The notes: generated from the letters alone by a model not told the origin. Shown: positions 20,831 through 32,400, numbered from the stretch's first letter. The stretch is DNA of 64,000 nt from Polynucleobacter duraquae (GCF_000973625.1 NZ_CP007501.1:744001-808000); one strand, 5' to 3'. Numbers and translations: made by a program.

Positions 20831-22146
20831 TTTTTCTCGGGTGCGGGAGAGGGTGCCGCTGTTTTAGCTGGAGGAGCGGTAGCAGCTGCCTTTTTTGCTT
20901 CTCGGATCTTGCTACCAGGACGCAGGTTTTGCTTGCCTTCAATAACTACTCGGGAGCCTGCATCAACACCACTAATGACAGAGGTGCCTTGGTATTCATA
21001 AACCACTTTGATGGGCTTAGGTTGAACCTTGTCATCCTTGTCCACAAGATAAATCAGGCGACCTTTTGGGCTAATGACAATGGCCTCTGATGGGACTGCA
21101 ATCGCATCTTTAATGGTATTGGCACTCAATGAGACTCGGGCAAATTGACCAGGCAAAAGAGTCATCTTCTCATTAGGTATCTGAGCACGTACCCTCACTG
21201 CCGCAATACTGGGGTCCACTTGGTTATCAATCACCAGTACTTCACCTTCATAAACAAATGCCGCATTGTTACCAACGCTTACTTTCACCTTCAGCGGGGT
21301 ATCGGCCTGCTTGCCTTCCATCAATAGGGGAATATCTTTCTCAGGCACCACAAACTGAACATTGATGGGATTAAGTTGAGTAATAGTCACCATGGACCCA
21401 ACGCTCGAAGTTGCAGTAGAGCTAGTTGCAGTTGTTACTACGTTACTGGCTTGTACCAGTGATCCTGGGAATACGTTGATGATGCCGGCTCGTCCCGCGA
21501 TCGGTGAACGAATGGAGTCATAGGAGAGTTGAACTTCAGCAGACCGAGCGGCTGCCTGAGCAGACTTTGCATTGGCAAGAGAGGTTTCTAAACCCGCCTT
21601 GGAAATAAAGTTTTTAGTAACCAACTCTTGAGCGCGCAAGTATTGCTTTTGAGCATCATCCGCTAGCGCTTTTAATTTATCGTAATTCGCGCGATCGTTA
21701 CGATCATCGAGAGTGAAGAGCAGCTGACCTTCTTTAACTTCTTGCCCATCTTTAATGTGAATTGTTTTGACCGTATTTGTAGTCATTGGCCGAATATCGA
21801 CGATGCTGTTGGAAATAATCGTGCCAGTGGCTTCAATAATGAGTGGGATATTTTTCTTCTCAACTATGACGCTAGTGATAGTTTGAGTGCCGCCACCAGT
21901 TTTGGTACTGACTGGAAAATAATAGTCATAGGTTTTAGATCCAGCGTACAAAATCAGCAGCACAATCAAAATGCGCCACTTATATTTCAGGGTGAATGCT
22001 TTGACTGTGGCGTAGTTTATTTTTCTTAACTGGCTTAGATACGGAGAAATTTTTTTCCAAAGAGTACAGAGGCGACTCATGACCCAGTTTTTGAGTATTG
22101 GAAGCTTAGCGACTACCTTGTCGAGTGCAGATTCAATTTTTGACAC
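20827..22146 (-). CDS. RND efflux periplasmic adaptor (membrane fusion protein)
   Basis: Links the RND pump to an outer-membrane channel. The 439-residue protein has an uncommon N-terminal cytoplasmic stretch of about 55 residues before its single membrane helix (WRILIVLLILYAGSKTYDYY). The biotinyl-lipoyl-like half-motifs, a coiled-coil hairpin (LADDAQKQYLRAQELVTKN) and the beta-barrel domain follow. The C-terminus is Ala/Pro/Lys-rich. The start is GTG 22146 with a weak ribosome site, so the extended N-terminus is less certain than the rest. It forms an operon with the pump gene. Confidence 0.9.
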   Translation of the reverse strand: MSKIESALDKVVAKLPILKNWVMSRLCTLWKKISPYLSQLRKINYATVKAFTLKYKWRILIVLLILYAGSKTYDYYFPVSTKTGGGTQTITSVIVEKKNIPLIIEATGTIISNSIVDIRPMTTNTVKTIHIKDGQEVKEGQLLFTLDDRNDRANYDKLKALADDAQKQYLRAQELVTKNFISKAGLETSLANAKSAQAAARSAEVQLSYDSIRSPIAGRAGIINVFPGSLVQASNVVTTATSSTATSSVGSMVTITQLNPINVQFVVPEKDIPLLMEGKQADTPLKVKVSVGNNAAFVYEGEVLVIDNQVDPSIAAVRVRAQIPNEKMTLLPGQFARVSLSANTIKDAIAVPSEAIVISPKGRLIYLVDKDDKVQPKPIKVVYEYQGTSVISGVDAGSRVVIEGKQNLRPGSKIREAKKAAATAPPAKTAAPSPAPEKK

Positions 22147-22260
22147 GGTCTCGTTTTTTCTTGGTTTTACATGGGTTTAGCGGTCAACTTTTCATCGACC
22201 TTGAATGGATTCATTCTCTCATAAGACCGCAAAAATGGGGTCAGTGAGCGACCGCCTAGC

Positions 22261-22716
22261 TTAGGGCAGAAATTCTTCCACACCTTTATTTGCCAATAGG
22301 TCTGCGAGCTCATTACCAGGGTGGCCGTTATGCCCACGAACCCAGTGCCAACTAATTTGATGATCGGGTATCAGGGCATCTAATTCTTGCCATAAATCGG
22401 CATTTTTGACGGGATCTTTGCTAGCAGTCTTCCACCCCCTTTTTTTCCAGCCCTCCAGCCACTCCGTCACCCCCTTTTGCACATACTGGGAGTCGGTCCA
22501 GAGTTCTACCGAACTAGTTTGTTTAAGTGCTCGCAGCGCATGAATGACGGCGCTAATTTCCATCCGATTGTTGGTGGTATGTTCGGCGCCACCATGAAGA
22601 TGCTTTTCATGGCCGCCTGATCGCAAGACAGCGCCCCAGCCGCCAGGACCGGGATTGCCTTTGCAGGCGCCATCGGTATAAATGACAATGTGAGGAAGTG
22701 GTTTGGTATCAGACAT
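22261..22716 (-). CDS. rnhA: Ribonuclease HI
   Basis: Cleaves RNA in RNA-DNA hybrids during replication and repair. The 151-residue protein has the catalytic carboxylates in [16 protein letters not shown] (Asp15), [24 protein letters not shown] and the C-terminal [13 protein letters not shown]. Length and motif order match the family. It begins four bases after the methyltransferase stop and is probably its operon partner. Pairing of rnhA, this methyltransferase and dnaQ in one neighbourhood is common in betaproteobacteria. Confidence 0.96.
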   Translation of the reverse strand: MSDTKPLPHIVIYTDGACKGNPGPGGWGAVLRSGGHEKHLHGGAEHTTNNRMEISAVIHALRALKQTSSVELWTDSQYVQKGVTEWLEGWKKRGWKTASKDPVKNADLWQELDALIPDHQISWHWVRGHNGHPGNELADLLANKGVEEFLP

Positions 22717-22720
22717 GCTG

Positions 22721-23536
22721 TTAATTTACTCGGTCTTGCTTGTTTGCTAACTGCTGCCGACTTTCAGCTACCGGGTTCAATTGAGTAATGGCTGGGATGC
22801 GCAGACCTTGGACCCGTCCGATGAGGCGAATACCTTGCTGGCGCTTAATGGCGGAAACTAAGAATACAGCTCCAAAAATAGGCCACCAGCGGTTGCCAGC
22901 AGGCTCCATAAAGTCCATTCTAGCCATGCCTGACTCACCACTCAAGGGCAGTTTGTAGCAGCCAAAATGGCCTCTATCGAGTGAGAAATTCAATAGTTGC
23001 AACCAATCTTTAATTCTCAGTAAGCCTATAAATTGACCATCTCTTGGTAAATAGGGGCTACCGATCAATCTGCTGAGATATTGACGCATGCCCCAAAGAC
23101 TGGCCGGATTGAATCCAGAAATAATCAAGCGGCCCTCAGGGCGAAGGACGCGTTCAGCTTCTCTGAGAATTTGATGAGGATCGGCGGCAAATTCCAAGAC
23201 ATGTGGCATTACTAATAAATCGATGGATTCAGAAGCAAAAGGCAGTTCATTAGCGTTGCCTTCAATCTGATGCCATTTGAACTGGCCAACCTGTTTTTGG
23301 CGATCATGAGTATTAATGAGGAGGGCGTGCAAGGGCATGCGGTTTTCTGCTAAGGTGTTCATTTGCGGCAAACCAATTTGCACGGCATAAAAACCAAATA
23401 CATCAGCCACGATCTGATTGAAGCATTTCTGCTCCCAGGCCAGTACATAGCGCCCTGGAGGTGATTGAAGCCACTTTTCCCAGGAACTCCAGGGTGGTGC
23501 AGGCATCTGAGAAGGTGTGGGTGGGGTTGGTATCAT
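22721..23536 (-). CDS. Class I SAM-dependent methyltransferase
   Basis: The 271-residue protein has a methyltransferase core (methyltransferase type 11): the acidic segment [27 protein letters not shown] is followed by [20 protein letters not shown]. The classical glycine-rich motif I is degenerate. The substrate is unknown. The start is taken at ATG 23536. A second Met at codon 11 is possible. It diverges from gloB with only six bases between the two start codons, so each promoter must lie inside the other gene. Confidence 0.82.
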   Translation of the reverse strand: MIPTPPTPSQMPAPPWSSWEKWLQSPPGRYVLAWEQKCFNQIVADVFGFYAVQIGLPQMNTLAENRMPLHALLINTHDRQKQVGQFKWHQIEGNANELPFASESIDLLVMPHVLEFAADPHQILREAERVLRPEGRLIISGFNPASLWGMRQYLSRLIGSPYLPRDGQFIGLLRIKDWLQLLNFSLDRGHFGCYKLPLSGESGMARMDFMEPAGNRWWPIFGAVFLVSAIKRQQGIRLIGRVQGLRIPAITQLNPVAESRQQLANKQDRVN

Positions 23537-23542
23537 GGGTCT

Positions 23543-24352
23543 ATGGTGAAGAATACTTTATTGCAAGTTTGGCCGATACCGGCTTTTGATGACAATTATC
23601 TTTGGTGTATCCACGATGGCCAGTCCGCCTTGATTGTTGATCCAGGTGATGCTGCCCCCGTGCTGCAATATCTCGAGCAAAACAAGCTGACTCTGACTGG
23701 TATTTTAATTACCCATCACCATGCAGACCATACCGGGGGCATTCTGACTTTATTGAATACCCTTGGCTTGTCTATCCCGGTTTACGGCCCTGCGGCAATT
23801 GATATTCCAGGTCGTACGCATGCCGTGATGGAGGGTGACAAGATCGAAGTTGCTGCACCACGTATTAGCCTTGAGGTTTACGAAGTGCCTGGTCATACTT
23901 TGAGTCACATTGCTTACTTTGCGAACATGCAGGCCAATGTAGTTGAGCCTATGCTGTTCTGTGGCGACACCTTATTTGCGTCTGGTTGCGGTCGTTTGTT
24001 TGAGGGCACTCCAACCCAGATGAGCCAGTCTCTCGCGAAGTTCATCGCCTTACCCAAAAACACTCTGGTGTATTGCACACATGAATACACCTTATCCAAT
24101 ATTCGCTTTGCGCTGGCGGTTGAGCCTAACAATTCCAACCTGATTACTTGGGCGGAAACGGCTAAAGCTCTGCGCGATCAACGGCTACCAACATTACCAA
24201 CGACCATTGGGCAAGAATTGCAAGTCAATCCATTCATGCGCTGTGATCAACAGGCGGTCATCGATGCGGCCCTTGAGGTCTCGGGTGAAAAATCTCTACC
24301 CACGCCTGCTCATGTATTGGCGGTAATTCGGGCATGGAAGGATCGGTTCTGA
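23543..24352 (+). CDS. gloB: Hydroxyacylglutathione hydrolase (glyoxalase II)
   Basis: Hydrolyses S-lactoylglutathione in methylglyoxal detoxification. From ATG 23543 the protein is 269 residues. The binuclear metal site is visible in THHHADHTGG, PGHTLSHI, CGDTLFASGCGRLFEG and CTHEYTLSN, all in family order. An upstream in-frame start at 23465 would add an unlikely Trp/Arg-rich tail that overlaps the divergent gene, so it was rejected. The TGA stop overlaps the ATG of mltD. Confidence 0.94.
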   Translation: MVKNTLLQVWPIPAFDDNYLWCIHDGQSALIVDPGDAAPVLQYLEQNKLTLTGILITHHHADHTGGILTLLNTLGLSIPVYGPAAIDIPGRTHAVMEGDKIEVAAPRISLEVYEVPGHTLSHIAYFANMQANVVEPMLFCGDTLFASGCGRLFEGTPTQMSQSLAKFIALPKNTLVYCTHEYTLSNIRFALAVEPNNSNLITWAETAKALRDQRLPTLPTTIGQELQVNPFMRCDQQAVIDAALEVSGEKSLPTPAHVLAVIRAWKDRF

Positions 24353-25761
24353 TGTTGTGGCGCTATGCGGCGATATTGCTGATCTCGGTACTAACAGGTT
24401 GCGCTAGTACTGGAGATTGGTCCTCGGATGTGCCGACACGTCAGGATCCGCGCGCCTCTAACGCGAAGCGGGTAAACCTAAAAGATCAATCTGTCAGCGA
24501 TCTGTACGCACCATCGAGCAACCTCTGGATTCGGATTCGAGATGGTTTCGAGATGGAGCCCATGAACACGCCGCTGGAGATCGAGCAAGTACGTTGGCTT
24601 AGCGCACGCCCAGACTATGTTCAACGCTCAATGGCTCGCTCATCACGTTATCTGTTTTATATCGTGCAAGAGGTCAATGCACGCAAGATGCCAACCGAGA
24701 TCGCTTTGCTTCCGTTTGTCGAAAGCGCATTTGTGACGCACGCCAAATCCAGCGCAAAGGCCATGGGCTTGTGGCAATTTATGCCTGCAACCGGTAAAGA
24801 TTTTCGGCTAACGCAAAACGTCTTTAGGGATGAACGTAGAGATGTCTTGCAATCTACTGATGCTGCTTTGGATTACTTGCAACGTTTACATAAGCAGTTT
24901 GGCAGTTGGGATCTCGCCTTAGCTGCGTATAACTGGGGTGCAGGTAATGTCTCAAAAGCGCAAAAACGCAATCTTGCTGCTGGACTCCCTACCGATTACC
25001 TAAGTCTCAAGATGCCCAATGAGACTCGCAACTATGTTCCAAAGTTAATGGCCTACCGGCAGATTGTTTTGGATCCCAAAGCCTATGGCATTGTTCTGCC
25101 AGATTTAGAAAACCATCCTTATTTCGTTGCCGTGGATGTCGGGTCTGATATTGATGTGGCTCTAGTAATTCAGTTAAGCGAAATACCAGAGAGCGAGTTT
25201 CATAGTTTGAATCCTTCTTTTAATAAGCCGGTCATCTTGAGTAATGCTAATCAGCAAATCTTGCTACCGTTTGGGCATGCCGAGGTGTTTCAAGAAAATC
25301 TCAAGAAGTACACTAAGCCACTATCTTCTTGGACTGCAGTACAGGTAAGTAAGACAGAATCAGTCGACCAGGCTGCAAAAACACTGGGTGTTGATGCCGA
25401 AACCTTAAGAGCGGTCAATGGCATACCTAAAGGTATGAGAATTCGGGCAGGTTCAACGGTTTTAGTACCCAAAACTAACCATCGCCCTGGGGATATCTCG
25501 GTAGCATTGGCAGAAAATGGCAGTCTGAATTTGCTTAAGTCAGCACCGTCAACGCCTAAAAATTGTGCAAAAGGGGCTAAGTGCCCGGTGGTAAAGACTG
25601 GAAAAGCTGCCACTAAGGGTAATTCTTCTGCAAATAATGCTGCAAATCAGCATAAATCCGCATCGACAGGGCTTGCAAAATCTGCGAAAAATGGATCTTC
25701 GAATACAACTAGCTCGACTCCCAAGGCTTCAACTAGTAAGGGAGCTAGCAAGATTCAGTAA
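24352..25761 (+). CDS. mltD: Membrane-bound lytic murein transglycosylase D
   Basis: Outer-membrane lipoprotein that cleaves peptidoglycan glycan strands. From ATG 24352 the precursor has a short signal sequence ending in a lipobox VLTGC with Cys17. The SLT domain shows LPFVESAF with the catalytic Glu, followed by SAKAMGLWQFMPATGKDF and LALAAYNWGAGNV. A LysM-like region (AKTLGVDAETLRAVNGI) lies near residue 345. The last roughly 80 residues are low-complexity Ser/Ala/Lys/Thr. It overlaps the gloB stop and is probably co-transcribed with it. Confidence 0.92.
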   Translation: MLWRYAAILLISVLTGCASTGDWSSDVPTRQDPRASNAKRVNLKDQSVSDLYAPSSNLWIRIRDGFEMEPMNTPLEIEQVRWLSARPDYVQRSMARSSRYLFYIVQEVNARKMPTEIALLPFVESAFVTHAKSSAKAMGLWQFMPATGKDFRLTQNVFRDERRDVLQSTDAALDYLQRLHKQFGSWDLALAAYNWGAGNVSKAQKRNLAAGLPTDYLSLKMPNETRNYVPKLMAYRQIVLDPKAYGIVLPDLENHPYFVAVDVGSDIDVALVIQLSEIPESEFHSLNPSFNKPVILSNANQQILLPFGHAEVFQENLKKYTKPLSSWTAVQVSKTESVDQAAKTLGVDAETLRAVNGIPKGMRIRAGSTVLVPKTNHRPGDISVALAENGSLNLLKSAPSTPKNCAKGAKCPVVKTGKAATKGNSSANNAANQHKSASTGLAKSAKNGSSNTTSSTPKASTSKGASKIQ

Positions 25762-25796
25762 ACCCAGACACATTAATTTACTTATTTAGGTTGACC

Positions 25797-27680
25797 ATGT
25801 CTTATAAATCAGAACACGAACGTTCCATTAAAGACCCAGATGGATTCTGGGGAGAGCAGGCAAAACTCATTCATTGGGAAAAACCGTTTAATAAGGTTCT
25901 GGATTATGCAAACCCCCCGTTTGCAAAATGGTTTGAGGGTGGATTAACTAATCTCTGCTACAACGCAGTTGATCGTCACCTCAAAGATCGTGCTGATCAG
26001 ATTGCTCTAGTCGCTGTTTCAACAGAAACGAATCTAGAAAAAGCATACACATTCAAAGAGCTTTACGAAGAAGTTAATCGTATTGCAGCCATCTACAAAG
26101 CGAACGGTGTTCAAAAGGGCGATCGCGTCCTGATGTATATGCCGATGATTGCTGAGGCCTGTTTCGCTATGCTCGCTTGTGCACGCATTGGTGCCATTCA
26201 CTCTGTAGTGTTTGGTGGCTTTGCATCGCATAGCCTGGCATCACGTATCGATGATGCAAAACCGAAAATGATTGTGACTGCAGAGGCGGGCGCGCGAGGT
26301 GGTAAAGCGGTTCCTTACAAGCCTTTACTCGATGAAGCAATCAAGCTCGCAAGCTACAAGCCCGAGAAAGTCCTGATTATGAATCGTGGCCTCACTGAGT
26401 TCACCACAGTGGCTGGTCGCGATTTGGATTACGTAACTGAGCGCCAAAAGCACCTCAATGATTTAGTACCGATTGAGTGGGTGGATGCAACCCATACTTC
26501 CTATATTTTGTATACCTCTGGTACTACTGGTAAACCTAAAGGCGTGCAACGTGACACCGGTGGTTATGCAGTCGCCTTGGCCTCCACCATGAAGCACATC
26601 TTCTGTGGTAACCCGGGTGAGACCATGTTCTGTACATCAGATATTGGTTGGGTAGTGGGTCATAGCTACATCATTTACGCACCATTGATCAACGGCATGG
26701 CAACCATTCTTTACGAAGGCACGCCCTTGCGTCCTGATGCAGGTATTTGGTGGGAACTGGTTGAGAAGTACAAAGTATCAGTCATGTTCTCTGCACCAAC
26801 TGCAGTTCGTGTTCTCAAGAAACAAGATCCTGCCTTCTTAACTAAATACGATCTCTCGAGCTTGCGTGCTTTGTTCTTGGCAGGCGAGCCTTTGGATGAG
26901 CCAACGGCAACCTGGATTCATGATGCGATTAAGAAGCCGATCGTGGATAACTATTGGCAGACGGAAACTGGTTGGCCGATGTTGGCAATTCAGCGTGGGG
27001 TAGAAGTGATGCCACACAAGTTTGGCTCACCTGGTGTCCCATCATTTGGTTACAACATGAAGTTATTAGATGATGCGACTTCGGAAGAGTTAGGCCCAGA
27101 TCGAAAGGGCGTTATTGCGATTGAAGGTCCTTTGCCTCCAGGCTGCATGCAAACTGTCTGGGGTGATGACAAACGTTTTGTGAGTACTTATTGGGAAACT
27201 ATCCCCGGTAAGATGATTTACTCTACTTTTGACTGGGGTATCAAAGATGCGGATGGCTACTTTTTTATCTTAGGCCGAACTGATGACGTGATAAACGTTG
27301 CCGGTCATCGCTTAGGCACCCGTGAAATTGAAGAGAGCATCTCTAGCCACCCAAATATCTCAGAAGTGGCAGTAGTGGGTATTGAGGACAAGTTAAAGGG
27401 TCAGGCTGCGATTGCCTTTGTGATTCCAAAGGATGCCTCTAATACAGCCACTCTTGAAGCGGAGTGCATGAAGACTGTAGACACCACTCTAGGGGCGATT
27501 GCTCGTCCTGGTCGGGTTTATGTAGTCACAGCCTTGCCCAAGACCCGCTCAGGCAAGATCGTCCGCCGTGCTCTCCAAGCTGTAGCTGAAGGGCGCGATC
27601 CTGGTGACATCAGCACGATGGAAGATCAAACTGTTTTGGCCCAAATTAAGACCATCATCGAGCAAAGCGCCAAGTCTTAA
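25797..27680 (+). CDS. prpE: Propionyl-CoA synthetase
   Basis: AMP-forming ligase activating propionate to propionyl-CoA. The 627-residue protein has the ANL-family P-loop YTSGTTGKPKGVQRD and the DNYWQTETGWP segment. The hinge and C-terminal motifs ILGRTDDVINVAGHRLGT and KTRSGKIVRR, including the acylatable Lys, are present. The GVQRDTGG and DIGWVVGHSYI wording is closer to PrpE than to acetyl-CoA synthetase. ATG 25797 is preferred over the TTG six bases earlier. No prpBCD genes are adjacent, so a role in propionate or valine catabolism is inferred. Confidence 0.9.
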   Translation: MSYKSEHERSIKDPDGFWGEQAKLIHWEKPFNKVLDYANPPFAKWFEGGLTNLCYNAVDRHLKDRADQIALVAVSTETNLEKAYTFKELYEEVNRIAAIYKANGVQKGDRVLMYMPMIAEACFAMLACARIGAIHSVVFGGFASHSLASRIDDAKPKMIVTAEAGARGGKAVPYKPLLDEAIKLASYKPEKVLIMNRGLTEFTTVAGRDLDYVTERQKHLNDLVPIEWVDATHTSYILYTSGTTGKPKGVQRDTGGYAVALASTMKHIFCGNPGETMFCTSDIGWVVGHSYIIYAPLINGMATILYEGTPLRPDAGIWWELVEKYKVSVMFSAPTAVRVLKKQDPAFLTKYDLSSLRALFLAGEPLDEPTATWIHDAIKKPIVDNYWQTETGWPMLAIQRGVEVMPHKFGSPGVPSFGYNMKLLDDATSEELGPDRKGVIAIEGPLPPGCMQTVWGDDKRFVSTYWETIPGKMIYSTFDWGIKDADGYFFILGRTDDVINVAGHRLGTREIEESISSHPNISEVAVVGIEDKLKGQAAIAFVIPKDASNTATLEAECMKTVDTTLGAIARPGRVYVVTALPKTRSGKIVRRALQAVAEGRDPGDISTMEDQTVLAQIKTIIEQSAKS

Positions 27681-27700
27681 ACCTAGCTTGGCAGCATCAA

Positions 27701-27736
27701 AATAAGCCCCTTTGTTATGTGACTCAGGGGCTTATT
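27701..27736 (+). terminator. Intrinsic terminator after prpE
   Basis: A perfect 10-bp inverted repeat AATAAGCCCC and GGGGCTTATT is separated by a 16-nt loop, 20 bases after the prpE stop. The symmetric A/T ends could act in either direction. The remaining 180 bases before carA hold no recognisable gene. Confidence 0.75.
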
Positions 27737-27915
27737 AGCTTGCAAGCCCAATTGGCTGGGAATCCAAGGGTTTATAAGCAAAACTGGTATGATTGACCGG
27801 TTCAAAACTTAATAAATTACCCTAGCGCTTAAAGACACTCACCTCCCGCACAAACAGTCCTGGGTTGGTCTTTTTGGGGTGTTGAGCGTCGGATGGAGCA
27901 GGGACTGGAGATGGT

Positions 27916-29118
27916 TTGTCACCCTTGCTTCCTTCTTTTCCTCCCGCCGTGTTGGCCTTAGCCGACGGCACTCTATTTCCCGGCCTTAGTATTGGTTGCC
28001 CTGGCGAAACTACCGGCGAAGTTGTTTTCAATACTGCACTTACTGGTTATCAAGAGATCATTACTGATCCTAGTTACTCGCGCCAAATTGTTACCTTGAC
28101 TTACCCACATATCGGAAACGTTGGGGTAAACGGTCAAGATGCTGAGTCAGATCAGATTCATGCGGCTGGCTTAGTTGTCAAAGACCTTTCTAAGCGTGTC
28201 TCGAATTTCCGCTCTGAAGAAACTCTGGATAGCTACCTCATCAAGGCGGGGGTAGTTGGTATTTCCGGTATTGATACCCGTAAGCTCACTCGCATCCTAC
28301 GCGATAAGGGCGCTCAGTCTGGCGCCATTGTTGCTGGCAAGATGGGTGATGACGCAGAGGTTCTTGGTAAGAAAGCCTTGGAGCTAGCTAAAGCTTTTCC
28401 AGGCATGGCTGGTCTAGATCTAGCCAAAGTCGTGACAACAAAATCCCTATATCAATGGCGCGAAGCTGAGTGGGATCTGCATGGTCCTGACGGCAAACCT
28501 GCATATCGATCTTTAGATACTCGTAAGCCAATCAAAAAAGTAGTTGCCTATGATTTTGGTGTGAAGCGCAATATTTTGCGCATGCTTACTGAGCGTGGCT
28601 GCGAGCTAACCATCGTTCCTGCCCAAACTAGCGCCGCCGAAGTCTTGGCAATGAACCCAGATGGTGTGTTCTTCTCAAATGGCCCTGGAGACCCCGGCCC
28701 TTGTGATTATGCGATTGCTGCTGCAAAAGAAATTATTGAAAAGGGTGTTCCAACATTCGGTATTTGCTTGGGCCACCAAATTATGGGCTTGGCTGCTGGC
28801 GCTAAAACCTTGAAGATGAAATTTGGCCACCATGGTGCGAATCACCCTGTAAAGGATTTGGATACTGGGCGCGTAGCAATTACTTCTCAGAATCATGGTT
28901 TTGCAGTTGATGCAAATACTTTGCCTGACAACATTCGTGTGACGCATGTGTCTTTATTTGATGGTTCACTGCAAGGTCTAGCTTGGAAAGACAAGCCTGC
29001 TTTGTGTTTTCAAGGCCATCCTGAGGCCTCACCGGGTCCTCACGATATTGCTTATTTATTTGATCGTTTTGTGGAGCTCATGAATGCTGCCGCTGTTAGT
29101 AATAAGGGGGGCAAATAA
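27916..29118 (+). CDS. carA: Carbamoyl-phosphate synthase small subunit
   Basis: Glutaminase subunit that supplies ammonia to CarB for arginine and pyrimidine synthesis. The 400-residue protein has the class I amidotransferase triad: Cys in [13 protein letters not shown], and His and Glu in [12 protein letters not shown]. No ATG start is available. TTG 27916 lies five bases after GGAG and is the best choice, with TTG 27925 as the alternative that gives the MLPSFPPAV start I associate with relatives. The stop overlaps the carB ATG. Confidence 0.95.
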   Translation: MSPLLPSFPPAVLALADGTLFPGLSIGCPGETTGEVVFNTALTGYQEIITDPSYSRQIVTLTYPHIGNVGVNGQDAESDQIHAAGLVVKDLSKRVSNFRSEETLDSYLIKAGVVGISGIDTRKLTRILRDKGAQSGAIVAGKMGDDAEVLGKKALELAKAFPGMAGLDLAKVVTTKSLYQWREAEWDLHGPDGKPAYRSLDTRKPIKKVVAYDFGVKRNILRMLTERGCELTIVPAQTSAAEVLAMNPDGVFFSNGPGDPGPCDYAIAAAKEIIEKGVPTFGICLGHQIMGLAAGAKTLKMKFGHHGANHPVKDLDTGRVAITSQNHGFAVDANTLPDNIRVTHVSLFDGSLQGLAWKDKPALCFQGHPEASPGPHDIAYLFDRFVELMNAAAVSNKGGK

Positions 29119-32100
29119 TGCCTAAGCGTAGCGACATTAAGAGCATCCTGATTATTGGCGCTGGTCCAATAGTGATTGGACAGGCTTGTGAGTTTGACTA
29201 TTCTGGTGCACAAGCTTGTAAAGCTTTGCGTGATGAAGGTTACAAAGTCATTCTGGTAAACAGTAATCCTGCCACCATCATGACTGACCCAGAGATGGCC
29301 GATGTGACTTATATCGAGCCGATTACTTGGGAAGTGGTCGAGCGCATTATTGCGACTGAGAAACCTGATGCTATTTTGCCAACGATGGGTGGTCAAACTG
29401 CCTTGAACTGTGCACTCGATTTACATCGCCATGGCGTCCTTGAGAAATACGGTTGCGAATTGATTGGCGCTTCACCAGAAGCAATTGACAAAGCAGAAGA
29501 CCGTCAAAAGTTTAAAGATGCAATGACCAAGATTGGTCTGGGCTCTGCGAAGTCTGGCATTGCACACTCTATGGATGAAGCGCATGAAGTGCAGCAACGC
29601 ATTCAGAAAGAGACTGACAGTTTAGGCTTTCCGGTAGTCATCCGTCCCTCATTTACGATGGGTGGATCAGGCGGTGGTATTGCTTACAACCGTGAAGAGT
29701 TTGAAGAGATTTGTAAACGCGGTTTAGATTTATCGCCAACCCGAGAACTCCTCATTGAAGAGTCTCTCTTGGGTTGGAAAGAGTTCGAGATGGAAGTAGT
29801 GCGTGACCGCGCTGATAACTGCATCATCGTTTGCTCAATCGAAAACTTAGACCCGATGGGTGTGCATACCGGCGACTCGATCACCGTTGCCCCTGCGCAA
29901 ACCTTGACAGATAAAGAGTATCAAATTTTGCGCAATGCTTCGATTGCGGTCTTGCGTGAGATTGGTGTGGATACTGGTGGTTCAAACGTGCAGTTCTCGA
30001 TTAATCCAGTTGATGGTCGCATGATCGTCATTGAGATGAACCCACGTGTGTCACGTTCATCTGCCTTGGCGTCTAAAGCAACCGGTTTCCCGATTGCCAA
30101 GATAGCTGCGAAGCTGGCAGTGGGTTACACCTTAGATGAGTTGAAGAATGACATCACCGGTGGCGCTACGCCAGCATCCTTTGAGCCATCAATCGATTAC
30201 GTAGTTACGAAGATTCCCCGTTTTGCGTTTGAGAAATTTCCACAAGCAGATTCTCGTTTAACCACGCAGATGAAGTCCGTAGGTGAAGTGATGGCCATTG
30301 GTCGTACATTCCAAGAATCTTTCCAAAAAGCATTGCGCGGTTTAGAGGTTGGTGTTGATGGTCTCGATGAAGTTTCTACAGACTTAGATGACATCATTCA
30401 AGAAATCGGTGAGCCAGGACCAGACCGGATTTGGTATCTGGCGGACGCGTTCCGTATGGGCATGGGCTTGGATGAGGTTTACAACGAGACTAAGGTGGAC
30501 CCTTGGTTCTTGGAACAAATCGAAGAACTCATCACTATGGAGACTGAGCTAAAGCAGCGTAAGCTCGATAGCTTATCAGCACCAGAGTTGCGTTTTATTA
30601 AGCAAAAAGGTTTCTCAGATCGTCGCTTAGCAAAATTATTAAATGTAGACGCCTCTTCTGTTCGTGCTGCACGTCATCGTCTCAAAGTGGTGCCGGTCTA
30701 TAAACGAGTAGATACCTGTGCCGCGGAGTTCTCTACGAATACGGCTTATCTGTATTCCACTTACGAAGCTGAGCATGGTGAGTGCGAATCTCAGCCAAGT
30801 ATTAAAGACAAGATCATGGTTTTGGGCGGCGGTCCTAACCGTATCGGTCAAGGTATTGAGTTTGACTATTGCTGCGTTCATGCAGCCTTGGCAATGCGCG
30901 AAGATGGTTATGAAACCATCATGGTGAACTGCAACCCAGAAACAGTTTCTACTGACTACGATACTTCTGATCGCTTGTACTTCGAGCCTTTGACTCTAGA
31001 AGATGTTCTAGAGATCGTGGCAATTGAAAAGCCAAAAGGCGTCATCGTTCAGTATGGCGGCCAGACTCCCTTGAAGTTGGCTTTGGATCTCGAGGCTAAT
31101 GGGGTGCCAATTATTGGTACATCACCAGACATGATTGATGCAGCAGAAGATCGCGAGCGTTTCCAGAAGCTATTGCATGAGTTGAATTTGCGTCAGCCGC
31201 CTAACCGTACTGCTCGTGCTGAAGATGAAGCTCTCAAACTGGCTGAAGAAATTGGTTACCCATTGGTGGTGCGTCCTTCTTACGTCTTAGGTGGCCGTGC
31301 AATGGAAATCGTTCATGACGGCCGTGATCTTGAGCGCTATATGCGTGAAGCGGTCAAAGTGTCTCATGACTCACCAGTATTGCTGGATCGCTTTTTGAAT
31401 GATGCGATCGAGTGTGATGTGGACTGCATTAGTGACGGTGAGCAGGTATTTATCGGTGGCGTGATGGAGCACATTGAGCAAGCTGGTGTGCACTCAGGTG
31501 ACTCTGCCTGTTCTTTGCCACCATATTCCTTATCTGACGAAACGATTACAGAAATCAAACGTCAAACTGCAGCAATGGCTAAAGGTTTGAACGTCGTTGG
31601 TTTGATGAACGTGCAGTTTGCGATTCAGCACGTCGATGGTAAGGATGTCATCTACGTACTTGAGGTGAACCCGCGTGCCTCTCGTACCGTTCCGTTTGTA
31701 TCAAAAGCGACTGGTTTGCAGTTAGCGAAGATTGCAGCGCGCTGTATGGTGGGTCAAACTCTAAAACAGCAGGGTATTTTGAATGAAGTGAAGCCAGCTT
31801 ACTTCTCAGTAAAAGAAGCTGTATTTCCATTCAATAAGTTCCCAGGCATTGATCCGATCCTAGGTCCAGAGATGCGCTCTACCGGCGAGGTGATGGGTGT
31901 TGGTAAGACTTTTGGTGAAGCGCTTTTCAAATCCCAATTAGGCGCAGGAATTAAGTTGCCTAAGAGTGGTACCGTGCTCTTGACGGTAAAAGATAGCGAT
32001 AAGCCAAAGGCAGTTGAAGTTGCTAAACTGTTGCATCAATTGGGATTCCCTATGGTTGCCACTAAAGGTACTGCCGCAGCAATTGAGGCAGTTGGCTTAC

Positions 32101-32381
32101 CGGTACGTGTAGTAAACAAGGTTAAGGATGGTCGCCCACATATTGTTGACTTGATTAAGAATGGTGAGATATCTCTAGTATTTACTACAGTGGATGAGAC
32201 CCGCACTGCAATTGCAGATTCACGCTCCATTCGTACTAGCGCTCAAGCTAATAATGTGACTTACTACACCACGATTAGTGCAGCACGTGCGGTAATGGAT
32301 GGCTTGATGACATCGCAAAATGGCAACAAAGGGTCTCTAGAGGTATATTCATTGCAAAATCTACACAAGACTCTCAATTAA
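29118..32381 (+). CDS. carB: Carbamoyl-phosphate synthase large subunit
   Basis: Makes carbamoyl phosphate from bicarbonate, ammonia and two ATP. The 1087-residue protein contains the two homologous halves, each with a pre-ATP-grasp segment ([18 protein letters not shown] and [18 protein letters not shown]) and an ATP-grasp domain. An MGS-type allosteric domain at the C-terminus (about 950-1087) includes [19 protein letters not shown]. Length matches the family. The start overlaps the carA stop. Confidence 0.97.
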   Translation: MPKRSDIKSILIIGAGPIVIGQACEFDYSGAQACKALRDEGYKVILVNSNPATIMTDPEMADVTYIEPITWEVVERIIATEKPDAILPTMGGQTALNCALDLHRHGVLEKYGCELIGASPEAIDKAEDRQKFKDAMTKIGLGSAKSGIAHSMDEAHEVQQRIQKETDSLGFPVVIRPSFTMGGSGGGIAYNREEFEEICKRGLDLSPTRELLIEESLLGWKEFEMEVVRDRADNCIIVCSIENLDPMGVHTGDSITVAPAQTLTDKEYQILRNASIAVLREIGVDTGGSNVQFSINPVDGRMIVIEMNPRVSRSSALASKATGFPIAKIAAKLAVGYTLDELKNDITGGATPASFEPSIDYVVTKIPRFAFEKFPQADSRLTTQMKSVGEVMAIGRTFQESFQKALRGLEVGVDGLDEVSTDLDDIIQEIGEPGPDRIWYLADAFRMGMGLDEVYNETKVDPWFLEQIEELITMETELKQRKLDSLSAPELRFIKQKGFSDRRLAKLLNVDASSVRAARHRLKVVPVYKRVDTCAAEFSTNTAYLYSTYEAEHGECESQPSIKDKIMVLGGGPNRIGQGIEFDYCCVHAALAMREDGYETIMVNCNPETVSTDYDTSDRLYFEPLTLEDVLEIVAIEKPKGVIVQYGGQTPLKLALDLEANGVPIIGTSPDMIDAAEDRERFQKLLHELNLRQPPNRTARAEDEALKLAEEIGYPLVVRPSYVLGGRAMEIVHDGRDLERYMREAVKVSHDSPVLLDRFLNDAIECDVDCISDGEQVFIGGVMEHIEQAGVHSGDSACSLPPYSLSDETITEIKRQTAAMAKGLNVVGLMNVQFAIQHVDGKDVIYVLEVNPRASRTVPFVSKATGLQLAKIAARCMVGQTLKQQGILNEVKPAYFSVKEAVFPFNKFPGIDPILGPEMRSTGEVMGVGKTFGEALFKSQLGAGIKLPKSGTVLLTVKDSDKPKAVEVAKLLHQLGFPMVATKGTAAAIEAVGLPVRVVNKVKDGRPHIVDLIKNGEISLVFTTVDETRTAIADSRSIRTSAQANNVTYYTTISAARAVMDGLMTSQNGNKGSLEVYSLQNLHKTLN

Positions 32382-32400
32382 ATTCAGTGAGGTAAGCAGC

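Noticed and set aside
23465..23542. Upstream start for gloB
   Set aside because: Would add a Trp/Arg/Gly-rich segment not found in glyoxalase II and overlap the divergent methyltransferase.
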